Source: Takashimella koratensis
Lineage: Eukaryota; Basidiomycota; Tremellomycetes; Trichosporonales; Tetragoniomycetaceae
Length of the DNA stretch: 64,000 nt
Direction: 5' to 3'
Assembly (NCBI GenBank): GCA_003116875.1
Contig: BCKT01000007.1
Coordinates: 1,080,820 to 1,144,819 of the forward strand
A program made the position numbers and the translations under genes. Of this stretch, positions 43,596-54,926 are shown in pieces (positions within the stretch are counted from its first letter, which is position 1; every line of letters begins with the position of its first letter). The notes below the pieces were generated by a model that worked only from the letters and a program-made list of their open reading frames with translations, made no database searches and had not been told where the DNA came from.

Positions 43596-44948
43596 CATGT
43601 CTACACTTTCACCTCTGATTCAGCGCTGTCTGGCGTCTACTCCACTCCATCCCACCACACTCACACCCTCCTCTTCTTCATCCTCTTCCAGCTTCATCTT
43701 GACCTCTTCTTCCGGGGAGAAATACCTCGCCAAGACCGGCCGGAACGTGGCTCAGATGCGAGGCGAGTCCGCCTCTCTCCTTGCGATGGGACGAACCGCA
43801 CCGACGGGCCTGGTTTCCTCCATCGTCGGGTTTGTTGAAGAGGATAGAGGCAAGGGAGAGGCAGGGATGGTTTGTGATTGGTTTGAGTTGAAGAGGGGTG
43901 TGGACCAAAAGAAACTTGGGGAGATGGTCGCGGCCATGCACAGCGTCAAGCGTTGGGGAGAGGATGGCGGGGATTTGGAGAAGGGAGTTGAAGGGGTTGA
44001 TCAAGGTGAGGTAGGTTGGGAAGGGATGGAAGGACCCAAGGGAAAGTTCGGGTTTCACGTACCCACACACTGCGGAGTCACGGAACAAGACAATACATGG
44101 GAAGACAACTGGGAAGCCTTTTTCCGCGATCGTAGGCTGGGCGATCTCGTTCAACGTATTGGAGACGCCGAGATCAGGCGGGCTTGGGAAGAAATGAAAG
44201 AGGTGTGAGTCTTACCTCTCTCTGCTCTAGTGGGATCTACCACCACCGATCGAGCGAACTGGTACCCGTACACGTCTAAGCGTCCGATCTCACACTGACA
44301 TCTCAGCGCTATTCCAATGTTACTTACCATCAACCCCCGGCCAGAACCTGTCATCCTACACGGCGACTTGTGGTCTGGAAACGTCGGGACCGATTCCCGT
44401 TCCGGCTCGCCGGTGATCTACGATCCCTCGAGTTACTATGGCCACAACGAAGCTGATTTGGGGATCACCCATATGTTTGGCGGTGAGCACGAGCTGTACG
44501 AGGGCATCGATCTGCTATCAAGAGCGGAATAGACCTGGTGCAAATCGCAGCGATGCTGATAACTTGTCATCTCTGTCTCTGACTCGTTTCCCAACTCTTT
44601 GGTCGGTGGTGAAGGTTTCACAAAAGAGTTTTACGAAGCGTACCATACGATACATCCTCGTTGTGAACCGTACTATGATGAGAGGCAGAAACTATACGAA
44701 CTGTACCACCACCTGAACGTGAGTGATTCTGATATATGCTTCTTCATCAAAACTGACCCCTCACCGATCTCGTAAACCTCCTCGACTCAACCGCCCCATT
44801 ACCCCGTCGTCATCGTCACATGCGACTGGCGCCACCTTCAACATTCCAACACCCCTAGCATACACTCATGTTTGGGGGCTCGTACCGATCTGGCGCGCTG
44901 GGAATTATGCGAGAACTCATCAGCTGGGCCGCGAGTGTAGATTCCTAG
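43596..44948 (+). CDS. Fructosamine / ketosamine-3-kinase family protein
   Basis: FN3K enzymes phosphorylate sugars attached to protein amines so that glycation can be reversed. Four exons. It opens [17 protein letters not shown]. The nucleotide-binding part includes [12 protein letters not shown] (the ATP-contacting Lys), [20 protein letters not shown] and the C-lobe segment [20 protein letters not shown]. After the first intron come [16 protein letters not shown] (catalytic Asp, HGDLWSGN) and [20 protein letters not shown] (the metal-binding Asp). After two more introns it ends in [10 protein letters not shown] at 44948. The kinase fold is complete and the length (about 310 aa) fits the family. 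Confidence 0.9.
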
Positions 44949-45368
44949 AGTTTGAAATTATATCGTATTAGCTCTTTTAGAGAAGAAGAAACTTCATCCG
45001 AGCCAGAGGAGCGAGCCATGCTTGGTCTTCAGCCACGAGAACCACGATCACCTTGGACACAACTTTTGTATAGTTTGTCTGTAATCAGCCGTCTATCAAT
45101 CGTAATGACCCTTGTAAAATCGTAATCCCCAGCGAAGTCCAAGGTCCGGGTGTTAACACTTTTGCTTCCGCTCTTCGTGTTCTGTCAATCTCGAATCTCG
45201 AATCCCAATTTCTCAACTTGGCTCGTCTACACTTTCACTTCCATCTCCGTCTTCACCTCACCTCACCTCACCTCGACCCCACGGGCGTCCATCCACGCAT
45301 CCGAGCTCAGTGCCGACATCTGATCACTCTACCGGTCTCCGAGTTACTCTCAGTTCTGGTCCACCAAG
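44949..45368. other. Spacer / TAF6 promoter
   Basis: About 420 bp between two + strand genes. It contains four CCTCA repeats near 45255-45275. Nothing else was recognised. Confidence 0.45.
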
Positions 45369-47583
45369 ATGCCCGCGCCTCATATGCTCGGGATTTACCC
45401 ACCCGACTCTGTCCAAGTAAGTCGTCGCTTGCTTAACCTCCCTTACCCTCTCATACCCACCCCATCCCAGGCTTGTCTCACTGCAAACCATGTTCGGGTC
45501 TCATCTGGATCCAACCCCTCTACTTCCCTTTTCCTCTCAACAAACCATTAGCCTCGCCTTTCGCCATCACTCTTCCTTTGCTCTGGCCACTGATACAACG
45601 CGCAGGAAGTAGCCCAGTCTTTACCTATCGATCCACTCGGACCAGGAGCTGCCAATCTCCTTGCTGGCGATGTCGAGTACCGCCTTCACCTAATCGTTCA
45701 AGAAGCTCGAAAGTTCATGATCCATGGGAAACGATCGACCCTCTTACCTGAGGACATTGAGCACGCTATGGAGGCACTCAACGTCGAGGTAGGTTCAACT
45801 CCCTTTTACTCCGTGTTCACCCTTTTCCAATCCCTACGGTCTAGCTAACACCTGCCTCCCACTAATAAACAGCCGGTGCTCGTCCCTCCCAGGCCCTTGC
45901 CTCAAGCAAGCTTCCAATCCGTCTCTATCCCTGCAACTTCTTCGTCCCATGCTCAACAGATCTACCATGTCCCGGATGACGAGATCGACTTCGCGACGTA
46001 CCTACGCGAACCGCTCCCGCCGGGTCTGGCAGGGTCCGCGGGGGTCAAGTGGAAAGCGCATTGGCTGGCGGTCGAAGGTGTACAGCCTGCTATCGCGGAG
46101 AATCCGGTCCCGTCGTCTCGAGCAGGTCGTGAGTGCTCCACCCTGCACCCTGGCCATCCTCTCAACGCGTCGCTTGTCTCATTCATCTTCCGGAACATCT
46201 TTGTGTTATCCTCTCTTTCAAGGACTTGCGCTGACTCAGTACTAGCCTCTCGTCCCCGACCCGTGACAGGCGCCGCCGCCCTCCGCCCTAGCGCCAAATC
46301 CCATCTCTCTACTGAACTCCAGCTCTACTTTTCCCGCCTGACTACCTCCCTCGTCCCTTCTGCCCCACCTATCTTGAACAGCTCCGAGACTGCCGAAGCC
46401 TCTCTCCCGGACGCGGAACGACACCGCCTCGCCGCGCTCTCGAGCATCCGCGACGACGCCGCCGTCGCGGGGATTCTCGTCTACCTCGTTCGTTGGGTAG
46501 CTGAGAGTATCAACAAGTGCCTAGCGGGACCAACAGGAAATATCGCGTGTTTGATTAGTGTGGTCGAAGCGATATTGGATAATGAGAGTTTGTTTGTTGA
46601 ACCTTATGTGAGTGAAACAGGTGGGATGGAGATGTGGCTGCGTTGCGGATAACGTAGCAAGGAGGGGAAGTGAGGTACTATAGTAGTAGGCAAGACTAAC
46701 TCGACTCTCCAACTCCAGCTGCACCAATTCCTCGCACCGCTCATGTCGGTCTTGCTCACTGTACCCTTGGGCCCGTTCCCGCATACGGCAAGCTCCAGCG
46801 GGGACCCGAGCCCGTTCGACACGCGTGTGCAAGCGAGTACTGCACTCGGCAAGATTGTCAAGTTGTTTGGGACGCAGTACCCTGGTCTTGTTCCCCGTAC
46901 GTATCCGCATGTCTTTTTGTGCCATTTTCATTCGATCCAGCGCAACTCAACGAAGTATTGCACCGCTGACACACCACAGGCCTGTTGTCGACACTGACGA
47001 AATCACTCCACTCGCCACCGTTCCCTTCGCCATTGGGAGCCGACCGCCCACCAGCAGGTCGATACGAAGGCGCCGTGCTGGGTCTCACTGTCCTCGGTCC
47101 ACATGTCGTCCGTGATGTCCTCTGGGGGAACAAGGGGGACAAGTTGTTTGTCCTTGATGGGTTGTGTGGGACGCTGTACCCTGGTGATGGGAGGAAGACC
47201 AAGACGGGTTTAGTCAAGGCGACAGTAGTGAGTGTTCTTGGTTCGAGTCTAAGTCTGCGTCACCCATCCCTGTACCACGAGATAATAACCATCGTCTTCT
47301 CAATTCTCTGCCTCGTTTCTGCCGAAATTGAGTGACATCCACTAACAGTCCCTAGCGAGCATTGGAAACCATCATCCAACCCAAACCCGCCGGGGCTCAG
47401 CCGGCGCAGGTTGCATTCGATAGACTGGCTGATGAATTCGGACCGTTCCTTGCCCGGGCGCTGGAGAAGCGGCCGTGGCTCGTGAGCGAGCTGATGCGGC
47501 TCAAAGTCGAGGGTGGGGACGGAGGGGAAAGTGACAAGGTCGGTGCAGGGGACGGTACGGGGGATGCGGAGATGGAGGGGTAG
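45369..47583 (+). CDS. TAF6: TFIID/SAGA subunit TAF6
   Basis: TAF6 pairs with TAF9 through a histone fold inside TFIID and SAGA. The start is MPAPHMLGIYPPDSVQ. The histone fold is seen as VEYRLHLIVQEARKFM, then HGKRSTLLPEDIEHAMEALN. The TAF6-specific middle follows: QQIYHVPDDEIDFATYLREP, then VKWKAHWLAVEGVQPAIAEN. The C-terminal HEAT-repeat domain runs from LSTELQLYFSRLTTSLV, through IACLISVVEAILDNESLFVEP and QASTALGKIVKLFGTQYPGL, to LDGLCGTLYP and ALETIIQPK. About eight short introns with GTGAGT/GTAGGT-type donors. It ends in an acidic/Gly tail. Confidence 0.93.
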
Positions 47584-48984
47584 GCTATGCTAGCAGTAAG
47601 CCGCTGAGCGGAGAGTGATGCTTGCGTGTGAGAGAGCATCATTATAGGTAGGATGCGATCTGGTTGATTGAATGCATTGGGTAGTCAAGCCACCCTACGC
47701 AGAGCCACAGCGTATGCACAATCTGCCACCTGTCGCGTGCGCACGATGAGATTGAATTAGGCGGGTTTCAGTACAGCTCATGACGCATACCCATGCTCGA
47801 GCTGTATGAATCCAGTACAGTACAGTTATCGTTGCAGTGAAAAGTCGGGATGGCTTGCATCCGATGAAATGGAACCGACCAGGTATCAGAGCAGAGGAAG
47901 CAGGGAGTGAGTTGTCTTACGTAATGTTTGGGTCAAAGAGGGGAAACGCCACGGCCCTGGAATCGCACTGTACGGAGTAGGGACTCGCAGCGAGTAGGGA
48001 GCGGTCAGGCTGAGACGAGGTCAGAGACCAGCCGGCTGACCGATGCACGAGGAAAGGCAGTGAGTGAAGGGGACCGAATAGGCAAGGAAGAAGGGATGGA
48101 CCAGGGCCGGTTGAGCCGAGCCAAGAAAGACGGACCGGGAGGGAGGTGAGAGGGGAGGCGAAAAGTGAGTAGACGGGGATGGGCGAAAAAGGGACAAGGG
48201 AGCATGACCAAAGCCCCCCTCCCCTCCCCCCTCCCCCCTCCCCCCTCCCCCCTCCCCCCTCCCCCCTCCCCCCTCCCCCCTCCCCCCTCCCCCCTCCCCC
48301 CTCCCCCCTCCTCGGCCCTGGGGCGGTGCGGTTGCGGAAAGAAGAGACGGAGACTACGGTGCCAAAAATGAGTCTAAGCAGACGACGACGACGACCAGCA
48401 CTGGGCGGGCAATGAGCACTGTCCCTCCTTCATACAGCACCTCTACCTCACTACCTAATTACCTCCTCACTCTCTATTCACCCAACTCTACACTGCCCCG
48501 AGACACACCATATCCCACACAGCTATTGACGACGGTCCACACGAGGTGACACCCTCGCACGACGGCTTTGTGTCAAAATCGACAGATATCTTCTTTGCCC
48601 ACCACCCACTCATCTACCACTCACCACCTACGACCTACCTACCACCTACTACCCAGTACCCAGTACCCATCTACCCCTACCTCCTCAACAACCTCGACAC
48701 TCTTCCACTGGTTGATCCTTTTTGTCTCTCACACTCCGACCCCAGGTTGCCTATCCCCCCACTCGAGCCCCACTCAAAGGATCCCCTTTCGGCTGTATCC
48801 ACATCCCACCCTCTGAGCCAACAATAGCCCACCCAATCTTTCTCTTTCGCACGCTTTTCCAACTTCGGGGCATCACTCAACCTCAACCTCAACATCAACC
48901 TTGATCTATTCACATCTCTTCGACACCTCTCCCACTCCCACTCCAACTCCAACTCTCCCGCTCATCGTTATAACCCAACCTACG
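47584..48984. other. 1.4-kb gene-free stretch
   Basis: No supported gene. It holds TAF6 3' sequence, an unusual C6T minisatellite (listed separately) and a 600-bp pyrimidine-rich leader to the next gene. Confidence 0.5.
48214..48312. repeat. CCCCCCT 7-bp minisatellite
   Basis: About 13 near-perfect 7-bp units of C6T, fully polypyrimidine on the + strand. The complementary strand has G-runs spaced by single bases and could form G-quadruplex DNA; the duplex could also form a triplex. Translated it simulates a Pro/Leu/Ser repeat, but no gene supports coding. Confidence 0.95.
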
Positions 48985-50760
48985 ATGGAACCCCGGGTGA
49001 AACCGTTCCAGCCCGCACGGCACGCACGAGGAGTCGCCAACTACCCTCGTCAAGCAACGAGCGCTGGTGGCAGTTCGGGCGGTGCTGCATCTTCTGGTGA
49101 GTCAGGCGTCATACGATCTATCTAAACGAAGACGTCTTGAATCCCTTCTCATCCTCTCCTCCCCCCTCCCCCCTGCTCGAGCTTACCCTCGATTCGTCTT
49201 CCCTTCCTCCCTCGCCCGCCTTTCCCTCACCCACATTTTCACCCTTCACCCACCCCACACTCCTAAACCCTTCATCTACCCTCCGACCCACGTGGCTGCT
49301 CTTCTCGAAACACCTGAACTAAACAGCTCCCGCCGCCGCTTCATCTGCTCCTGCTGCTGCCTCCTCTGCTGCCCCTTCTTCGCCCGCCGCCTCCTCAGCT
49401 CTCGCCGCTTCCTCCGCACCCCCTGCTCAGTCCTCGGCAGCGCAATCGCAAGCGCCCAGCTCGGCTGCTCCGACTTCCGCAGCACCTTCTAGTGCAGCAC
49501 CCAGCTCGCAAGCGCCGAGCTCACAACAGGCTAGCACGTCAACGACCACCTCGACCACCGATGTGACGTCGTCTGCGCCGTCCAGCGCTGCGTCTAGCCA
49601 ACCCGCTTCGTGAGTGCCGTTGACAAGTAGTCTCAACTGAGAACTGCGGCATGGTCTCGACGAGGACAGCACTGACCTCGTACAGATCCTCTCAAACCAC
49701 GACAACAACAACCGTGACTCCCTCGAGCTCCAACCCGTCGTCGTCTGCGCCTTCGTCCCAGGCACAGTCCAGTACCAGCACGACGACTGTCACTCCTAGC
49801 GGGCAGTCCAGCTCCAGCTCCAGTGCTCCATTATCGTGAGTTTCTGCAATCTTTCATCACTAGCTGCTCGCTGACAATACCTAGTACATCCACCACCGTC
49901 GTCTCTGCTTCTAGCTCCGTCGCTACCGACATCACCGCCTCGTCTGCTATCAGCGTGACGACGACCGATTCCTCGGGCCACACCGTGACCACTGCCCCAG
50001 GGACTATCACCTCTGATATCGTCACCACTTCCAACGGGGTCATCTACACTGTCACTCAGATCGTACACAACCCTACTGGCGCTTTGGACTCTGGCAGCTC
50101 CTCTGGATCCTCCACTTCCTCTTTCTTCAACAACCACGGTGCGGTCGCTGGTGTCTTTGTCGTCGTCGGCCTTGCGGTGGTCGGTATCGCTCTCGCTCTT
50201 GGGTTGCTGTGTTTCCGACGAAGGCGAAGGCAGAGGCTTGACCGAGAAGTCACTGCTGCGGCTGTGGCTGCTTCTCACGCTGCTGGTCGATCACCACTTG
50301 ATGAGGAGCCCGATGGAGACCTTCACTCGTCGACGGGCCCACAGACGTCTGAGTCGTATCCGTCAACAGCGAGCGCCCCGATGGCGCAGTACGGCAACTA
50401 CGGAGCCTCGTACGCTCCCGCGGGTGGGTACGACCCTTACGCCACGGGCGCGGGATACGGGTACGCACCCGCAGCTGCTGGCGCGGCAGGTGGCGCCGCG
50501 GCAGGTGGAGCGTATCATGAGATGCAGGGTGGGAACCAGGGGTATTACTTTGATCCAGCGACAGCGGCGAATTACGCCTACGATGACCCGTATGGCGGGT
50601 ACGCGCAGCAGGGTCAGGGAGGGTACTCGGGTGGAGAAGGGAGCATAGATACCCCCATGGAACAGGACAATCGGTTGCATGTGAGTGAAGAAGGGCTGGG
50701 TGGAAAGGTTGAGAGTGGAGCTGACAGATTGGAAAGGTCGCGAACCCGTCAAGACATTGA
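48985..50760 (+). CDS. Ser/Thr-rich single-pass membrane protein (Mid2/Wsc-like architecture)
   Basis: The reading begins MEPRVKPFQPARHARGVANY. Several introns follow. Then comes a long extracellular-type region of Ser/Ala/Thr repeats (APSSAAPSSQAPSSQQAST), a conserved block SSGHTVTTAPGTITSDIVTT followed by VIYTVTQIVHNPTGAL, one membrane span GVFVVVGLAVVGIALALGLL, and a basic stop-transfer (CFRRRRRQR). The cytoplasmic tail is Gly/Tyr/Pro-rich. A GTGAGT in the last part suggests a final intron; splicing at ACAG gives the ending GKVANPSRH and stop at 50760. Reading through instead ends at 50782. No N-terminal signal peptide was seen. The architecture is that of fungal cell-wall stress sensors; the function is inferred from that only. 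Confidence 0.65.
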
Positions 50761-50782
50761 GCGGGCACCGTCGTTTGGATAG

Positions 50783-51362
50783 GACAGGAGAAAATGAGAA
50801 CATATACAACACAATAAAAAACAGGAAGATAGGCAGTTTGGACTTTCCTGGTCTTCGTTTCGTCATTGTTGAAAGGCGCGACCGATATTGGCGAGGGGTC
50901 GATGGACGGATCTTGACCTTTGACCTTTTGACTCTTTTCTCGACCTGTGTCGATGTAGCTTCCCCCCCTTTTATATTTCTCGCGACTTTGTCACTTTCAT
51001 CCAAACCACCTACTCCTCCACCCAACCTCTCACTCTTCGTTGCCGCTCTCTCTTCTCACCCACAACTCGCAGTCTGAGCCTATCCCTCGCCTGCCCCTCC
51101 ACAATACACTTGTGAACAATGTAGACCCGTCGTCGTCGTCGTCGTCGTCGTCTCGTGGTCATTTCTATCTATAGTCTGATGCGATGCGATAAGATGCAGC
51201 ATTCATCCGCACTAGACTCGAAACCGAAGAAGTAGGGGAGGTGGGGGATGTTGGAGGAGAGGGTGAAGACGGTGGAGATTGTTGGAGTGAAGACGGAAAG
51301 ACCGGAAGACGGGGTTTGAATCGGGTCCGATGAAATGCCGCTGAGCGCTCTAGGCGGTTTGA
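50783..51362. other. Spacer left of the DAO promoter array
   Basis: About 580 bp. Contains a (GTC)n microsatellite of eight to nine units at about 51126-51152. No gene was recognised. Confidence 0.5.
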
Positions 51363-51397
51363 GCGCCAATCGGACAAGTCCGTGATAAGCTATCTCG

Positions 51398-51595
51398 GTT
51401 GGCGATCTGTAACTTGACATCCTACGTCGTTGGCGATACCTCGGGGAACAAGCTTTGGCGTTGGCGATACCTTATTAATCGTTGGCGAAGGACCCCCCGC
51501 TCGTTGGTGAGACAAGACAGGTATTTGATACGGAGTATACCGCGTTGGCGAAGGGTATTAAAACTTGGCGATACGAAAAACACACCGTTGGCGAG
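51398..51595 (+). promoter_or_regulatory. Array of TTGGCGA elements upstream of the D-amino-acid oxidase gene
   Basis: TTGGCGA occurs at 51399, 51430, 51461, 51482, 51545, 51565 and 51588 (first base), all in the same orientation. A one-mismatch copy TTGGTGA is at 51504, and an extra TTGGCG at 51455. Three copies extend to TTGGCGATAC. Start-to-start distances are 31, 31, 21, 22, 41, 20 and 23 bp, all near multiples of the 10.5-bp helical turn. The array ends about 160 bp before the start codon. This is what a multi-site operator for one DNA-binding factor would look like. The factor is unknown. Confidence 0.7.
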
Positions 51596-51751
51596 CATCA
51601 CATCACGGCTTCTCATCGATCCAACTGGGTTGTTCGGACAGCTGCTATTTAAAGCACCCAGCTCGAACATTACACCCATCTCGTTGCCCATCTCATTCGC
51701 ATTCTCACTCTCAATCTCCTTCGAAATCTCAATCTTGGTGATTAGACAACC

Positions 51752-53399
51752 ATGACGACCATGACTCAAGGAGAACCAAGCTACGATGTCGTCGTCCTCG
51801 GTTCTGGTGGTAAGTCCCAACATCCTCTTTCCACTCCTTTTCCAAACTTTTCACCATCTTTCCACCTTCCACCTCCTACGTCTACCGCTAACGTACGGTC
51901 TCGCGCAGTGCTTGGGCTATCGATAGCTACACGGCTCGTAGAGGCGGGCGTAAGAGTCGCGATCGTGGCGAGGGACTTACCGGAAGATATCCATTCAGCG
52001 GCCTTTGCGAGTCCTTGGGCTGTAAGTATCTTCCTCGTCTTCACTTGTATCCCTAAACTCGTCGGGTACGCTATTGACAGCTTCTCCCCACCTGCCCTCC
52101 GTCTCGCCTCTTCCCCTCACTCCTCACCCCTTCACCTCCCCCGTCCACCTTCCCTCTTCACCCTATCCACTCTACCCACACCCATGTGACCCTACGAACC
52201 CACCCACCCACTCTAGGGAGCCGACTGGGCAAGCGTAGCTACCAACCCGGCCGAACGCCGTCGTGATACCATCACCTGGAACGAATTCGGTAAACTTTCC
52301 CAGACCCGACCGGACTTGGTCACTCGTACCCTAGGGACGCAGTATTTCGCACACGGAACGCCCGTCGTCGTCCCTTGGTTCAAGGAGATCTGCCCCGATG
52401 TGAGTACTGAGACGACCACCATGTCGGGTGATGAGATTTCGCTTTGCTTGTCCTGCTCGGCGGTGATGTGTTGCAGTCTTCCTTTTCCACTTGTGCTGAC
52501 TCCGGTTCCGGCTCCAGCTGCACGAAGTCGATGCCGCGTCTTTGCCGCCTGGGATACACGGTGCGATCCGATGGACTACCTTTACTCTCAACCCACCTGC
52601 ATACATCGCCTACCTCGCTGAGAACCTTCGAGCGCACGGCGTCCCTCTGATTCGCCATCGGGTCTCTTCCATCGACGAAGCGGCTTTTCTCCCTTCCTCT
52701 ATCCTCCCTTCCTCTTCCCCTCCTCGCCTCGTGGTCAACGCCACCGGTCTAGGCAGCCGTACTCTCCTCGGTGTTACAGACCCGCTCGTCCACCCTGCAA
52801 GGGGTCAGACGGTCCTGGTTCGTGCGCCCGAGGTCGTAGCGTATAGCGGGACAAAAGACGCCTCGTTCACCGACGGAGATAGAATGTACGTCATCCCTCG
52901 TCCCGGATCGGGTGGGTTAGTGGTGCTCGGAGGAACGTATAGAGAGAACGATTATTCTACCCTAGCGGATCCAGAAACAGCGATGAGGATTCTCAAGAGA
53001 GCGGTGAGATTGGTTCCGGAGCTGGTTCCCGCTGAGAAGAGGGGAGCGGGGGATGGACAAGGAGAAGAATGGGAGAAAGTGGAGATCGTCGCTCATAATG
53101 TGGGACTAAGGCCAGCGAGGACAGGTGGGATGAGGTTGGAGGTAGAGGTGAGAGGGAGGAAAGAGGGGAAGGGGCAGGGACTGGTGCCGATCTCCGGCAA
53201 GGGAGAGGGAGAGTACGCCGTGCTTCATGCGTACGGGATCGGAGGAGCAGGGTGAGTCGTTCGGTCTGAGATCAGGCTATGACTTGGAAGAGGAGTAGCT
53301 GACAATGGATGTAGGTATCAGGCAAGCCTTGGAATTGCGGAAGAGGCGAAAGACTTGGCGTTGGAGTATCTGGCCAATTCTGTCAAGCTAGCTACGTAG
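51752..53399 (+). CDS. DAO: D-amino-acid oxidase (FAD-dependent)
   Basis: DAO oxidises D-amino acids to 2-oxo acids with release of ammonia and hydrogen peroxide, letting yeasts use them as nitrogen source. Five exons. The dinucleotide-binding start is YDVVVLGSG, spliced to VLGLSIATRLVEAG. Then come HSAAFASPWA, GADWASVATN, LVVNATGLGSRTLLGV, HPARGQTVLVRAP and YVIPRPGSGGLVVLGGT. The C-terminal active-site region is VGLRPARTGGMRLEVEV and HAYGIGGAGYQASLGIAEEA. The protein ends NSVKLAT: there is no SKL-type peroxisomal signal, unusual for the family. Two start codons are possible (51752 and three codons later). The upstream TTGGCGA array probably controls it. Confidence 0.93.
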
Positions 53400-53818
53400 A
53401 GTAAGAGTCTGTCTGTCGAAATAAGTTTTTTCACGACGGTTGTTCTCTCTACGTGTCTGTGTGTGTATCCATGCAGAGATCAGCCACGCGCACTGTCCAA
53501 GGGGGACCCTTCTGGGTGTTTGAGATATGCTTATGGAGACTTGGGATGGAGGCAGTGTCGTAGGTCGCCTGCCTTGGAAAGTTCTGGGTCCATGGCCAAG
53601 TAAAGGTGCCACGCCGTTGATCGTCATCGCCCCGGCAATCGTTTCGTCGTTTCGCCACCGCCCACGCAGCATGCAGGCGGGCTTGAATTCAGCCGCACTC
53701 TTTACTCTCCATTGTACCATTCACCGCTACCACAACTAACATCAACGCTTCAAGCATAACTACGACTTGTGGACTAGACACCTTAACCACCCTCTGCGGA
53801 CCCAACACTACGATAGTC
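53400..53818. other. Spacer between DAO and FIS1
   Basis: About 420 bp with a short GT-rich stretch (about 53452-53468). Nothing else was recognised. Confidence 0.45.
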
Positions 53819-54926
53819 ATGCCTACTGAGCTCCCGTACGCTGCCGAGGCCGAGTCGTCCCTCTCTTACGACGAGCTCCAGGTAAGCTTTGGTCACCTCC
53901 CATCCTTCTCCTCTCCACCCTCTTCACCTTCAGCAGGGCCACGAGATAGGCCAATACACACAGCGAGCAGGGGTCATTTTCACGCTGGAACCTATCGCTG
54001 ACGCCCGGCTTGTATCTCTGCCTTGACCGTCCACTATGACTCATAACTCTATTCCGACTACCTCGCTGCCATGGATCACAGGTGTTGAGAGAGCAATACT
54101 TCAAGGAGATGCAAAGCGGGCACGTCACGACACAGACAAAGTTCAACTACGGTGAGTACAGGTTTGTAGCATTATCTCAACTTTTCTTGATCACCTGTCT
54201 GGTGGAGAAACATGCGAACGATTGAATGTTTGACTTACCTTGAATCTCTGCGTGGGTTTGCGGTGCGCTGCGTAGGATGGGGTTTGGTCAAGTCGCAAGC
54301 GGCCGAGTTGCAAACGGAGGGTGTCAAGTTGCTCCAAGGTGAGTCCGACTTCACCCCATTCAACGACATACATCACCCTATCTCTACGTCTTCCCTCTTC
54401 CGCTCCTGCTACTTGCTTTCCCGCTCTCCACACGACTTCACCCTACCCTCATTAACCTGCTAATCTGCCAACCATCGCAGACATCTACTCGGCATCACCA
54501 AGTCACCGGCGCGAATGCACCTATTACATCGCTGTAGGTTACTACAAACTTCGCAACTATGCCTATGCCCGGAAATTCAACGGTGAGTCCAGCCTCCTCT
54601 TTCGTGGATTGATTCGTCGTTCTGATCAAGTACTGACGCTGTCCTTGACCCGGGGTACAGACTTGCTCCTTGCTGTTGAGCCGGAGAACTTGCAGGCGCA
54701 ATCTCTGCGCACGTTGATTGACCGCGCCGTCCAGCGAGACGGATACATCGGTACGTGAGGGCTCTACTCCCATTTACCAGGGGTTGTCCACTTCTCTTTT
54801 CCCTCTCGGCTGCCTTTGATTGTTGAGGGTTTCGGCTGACCGCGATCAGGTGTGGGTATCATCGCTGGAGCTGCTGCAGTGACTGGTCTCGTCGTCGCTA
54901 GCCTTGTTCGCCGAACGCGGAGGTGA
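53819..54926 (+). CDS. FIS1: Mitochondrial fission protein Fis1
   Basis: Fis1 sits in the mitochondrial outer membrane and recruits the dynamin fission machinery. It starts MPTELPYAAEAESSLSYDEL. The TPR-like helices follow across five introns: VLREQYFKEMQSGHVTTQTK, FNYGWGLVKSQAAELQTEGV, then YIAVGYYKLRNYAYARKFN and DLLLAVEPENLQAQSLRTLI. A C-terminal membrane anchor (GVGIIAGAAAVTGLVVASLV) ends in basic residues (RRTRR), the standard tail anchor. Length about 155 aa, as expected. Confidence 0.93.

Noticed and set aside
48165..48415. Proline-rich repeat protein (PPPPSPL units)
   Set aside because: It is produced by the 7-bp C6T minisatellite in any frame; there are no unique flanking domains and no gene context.
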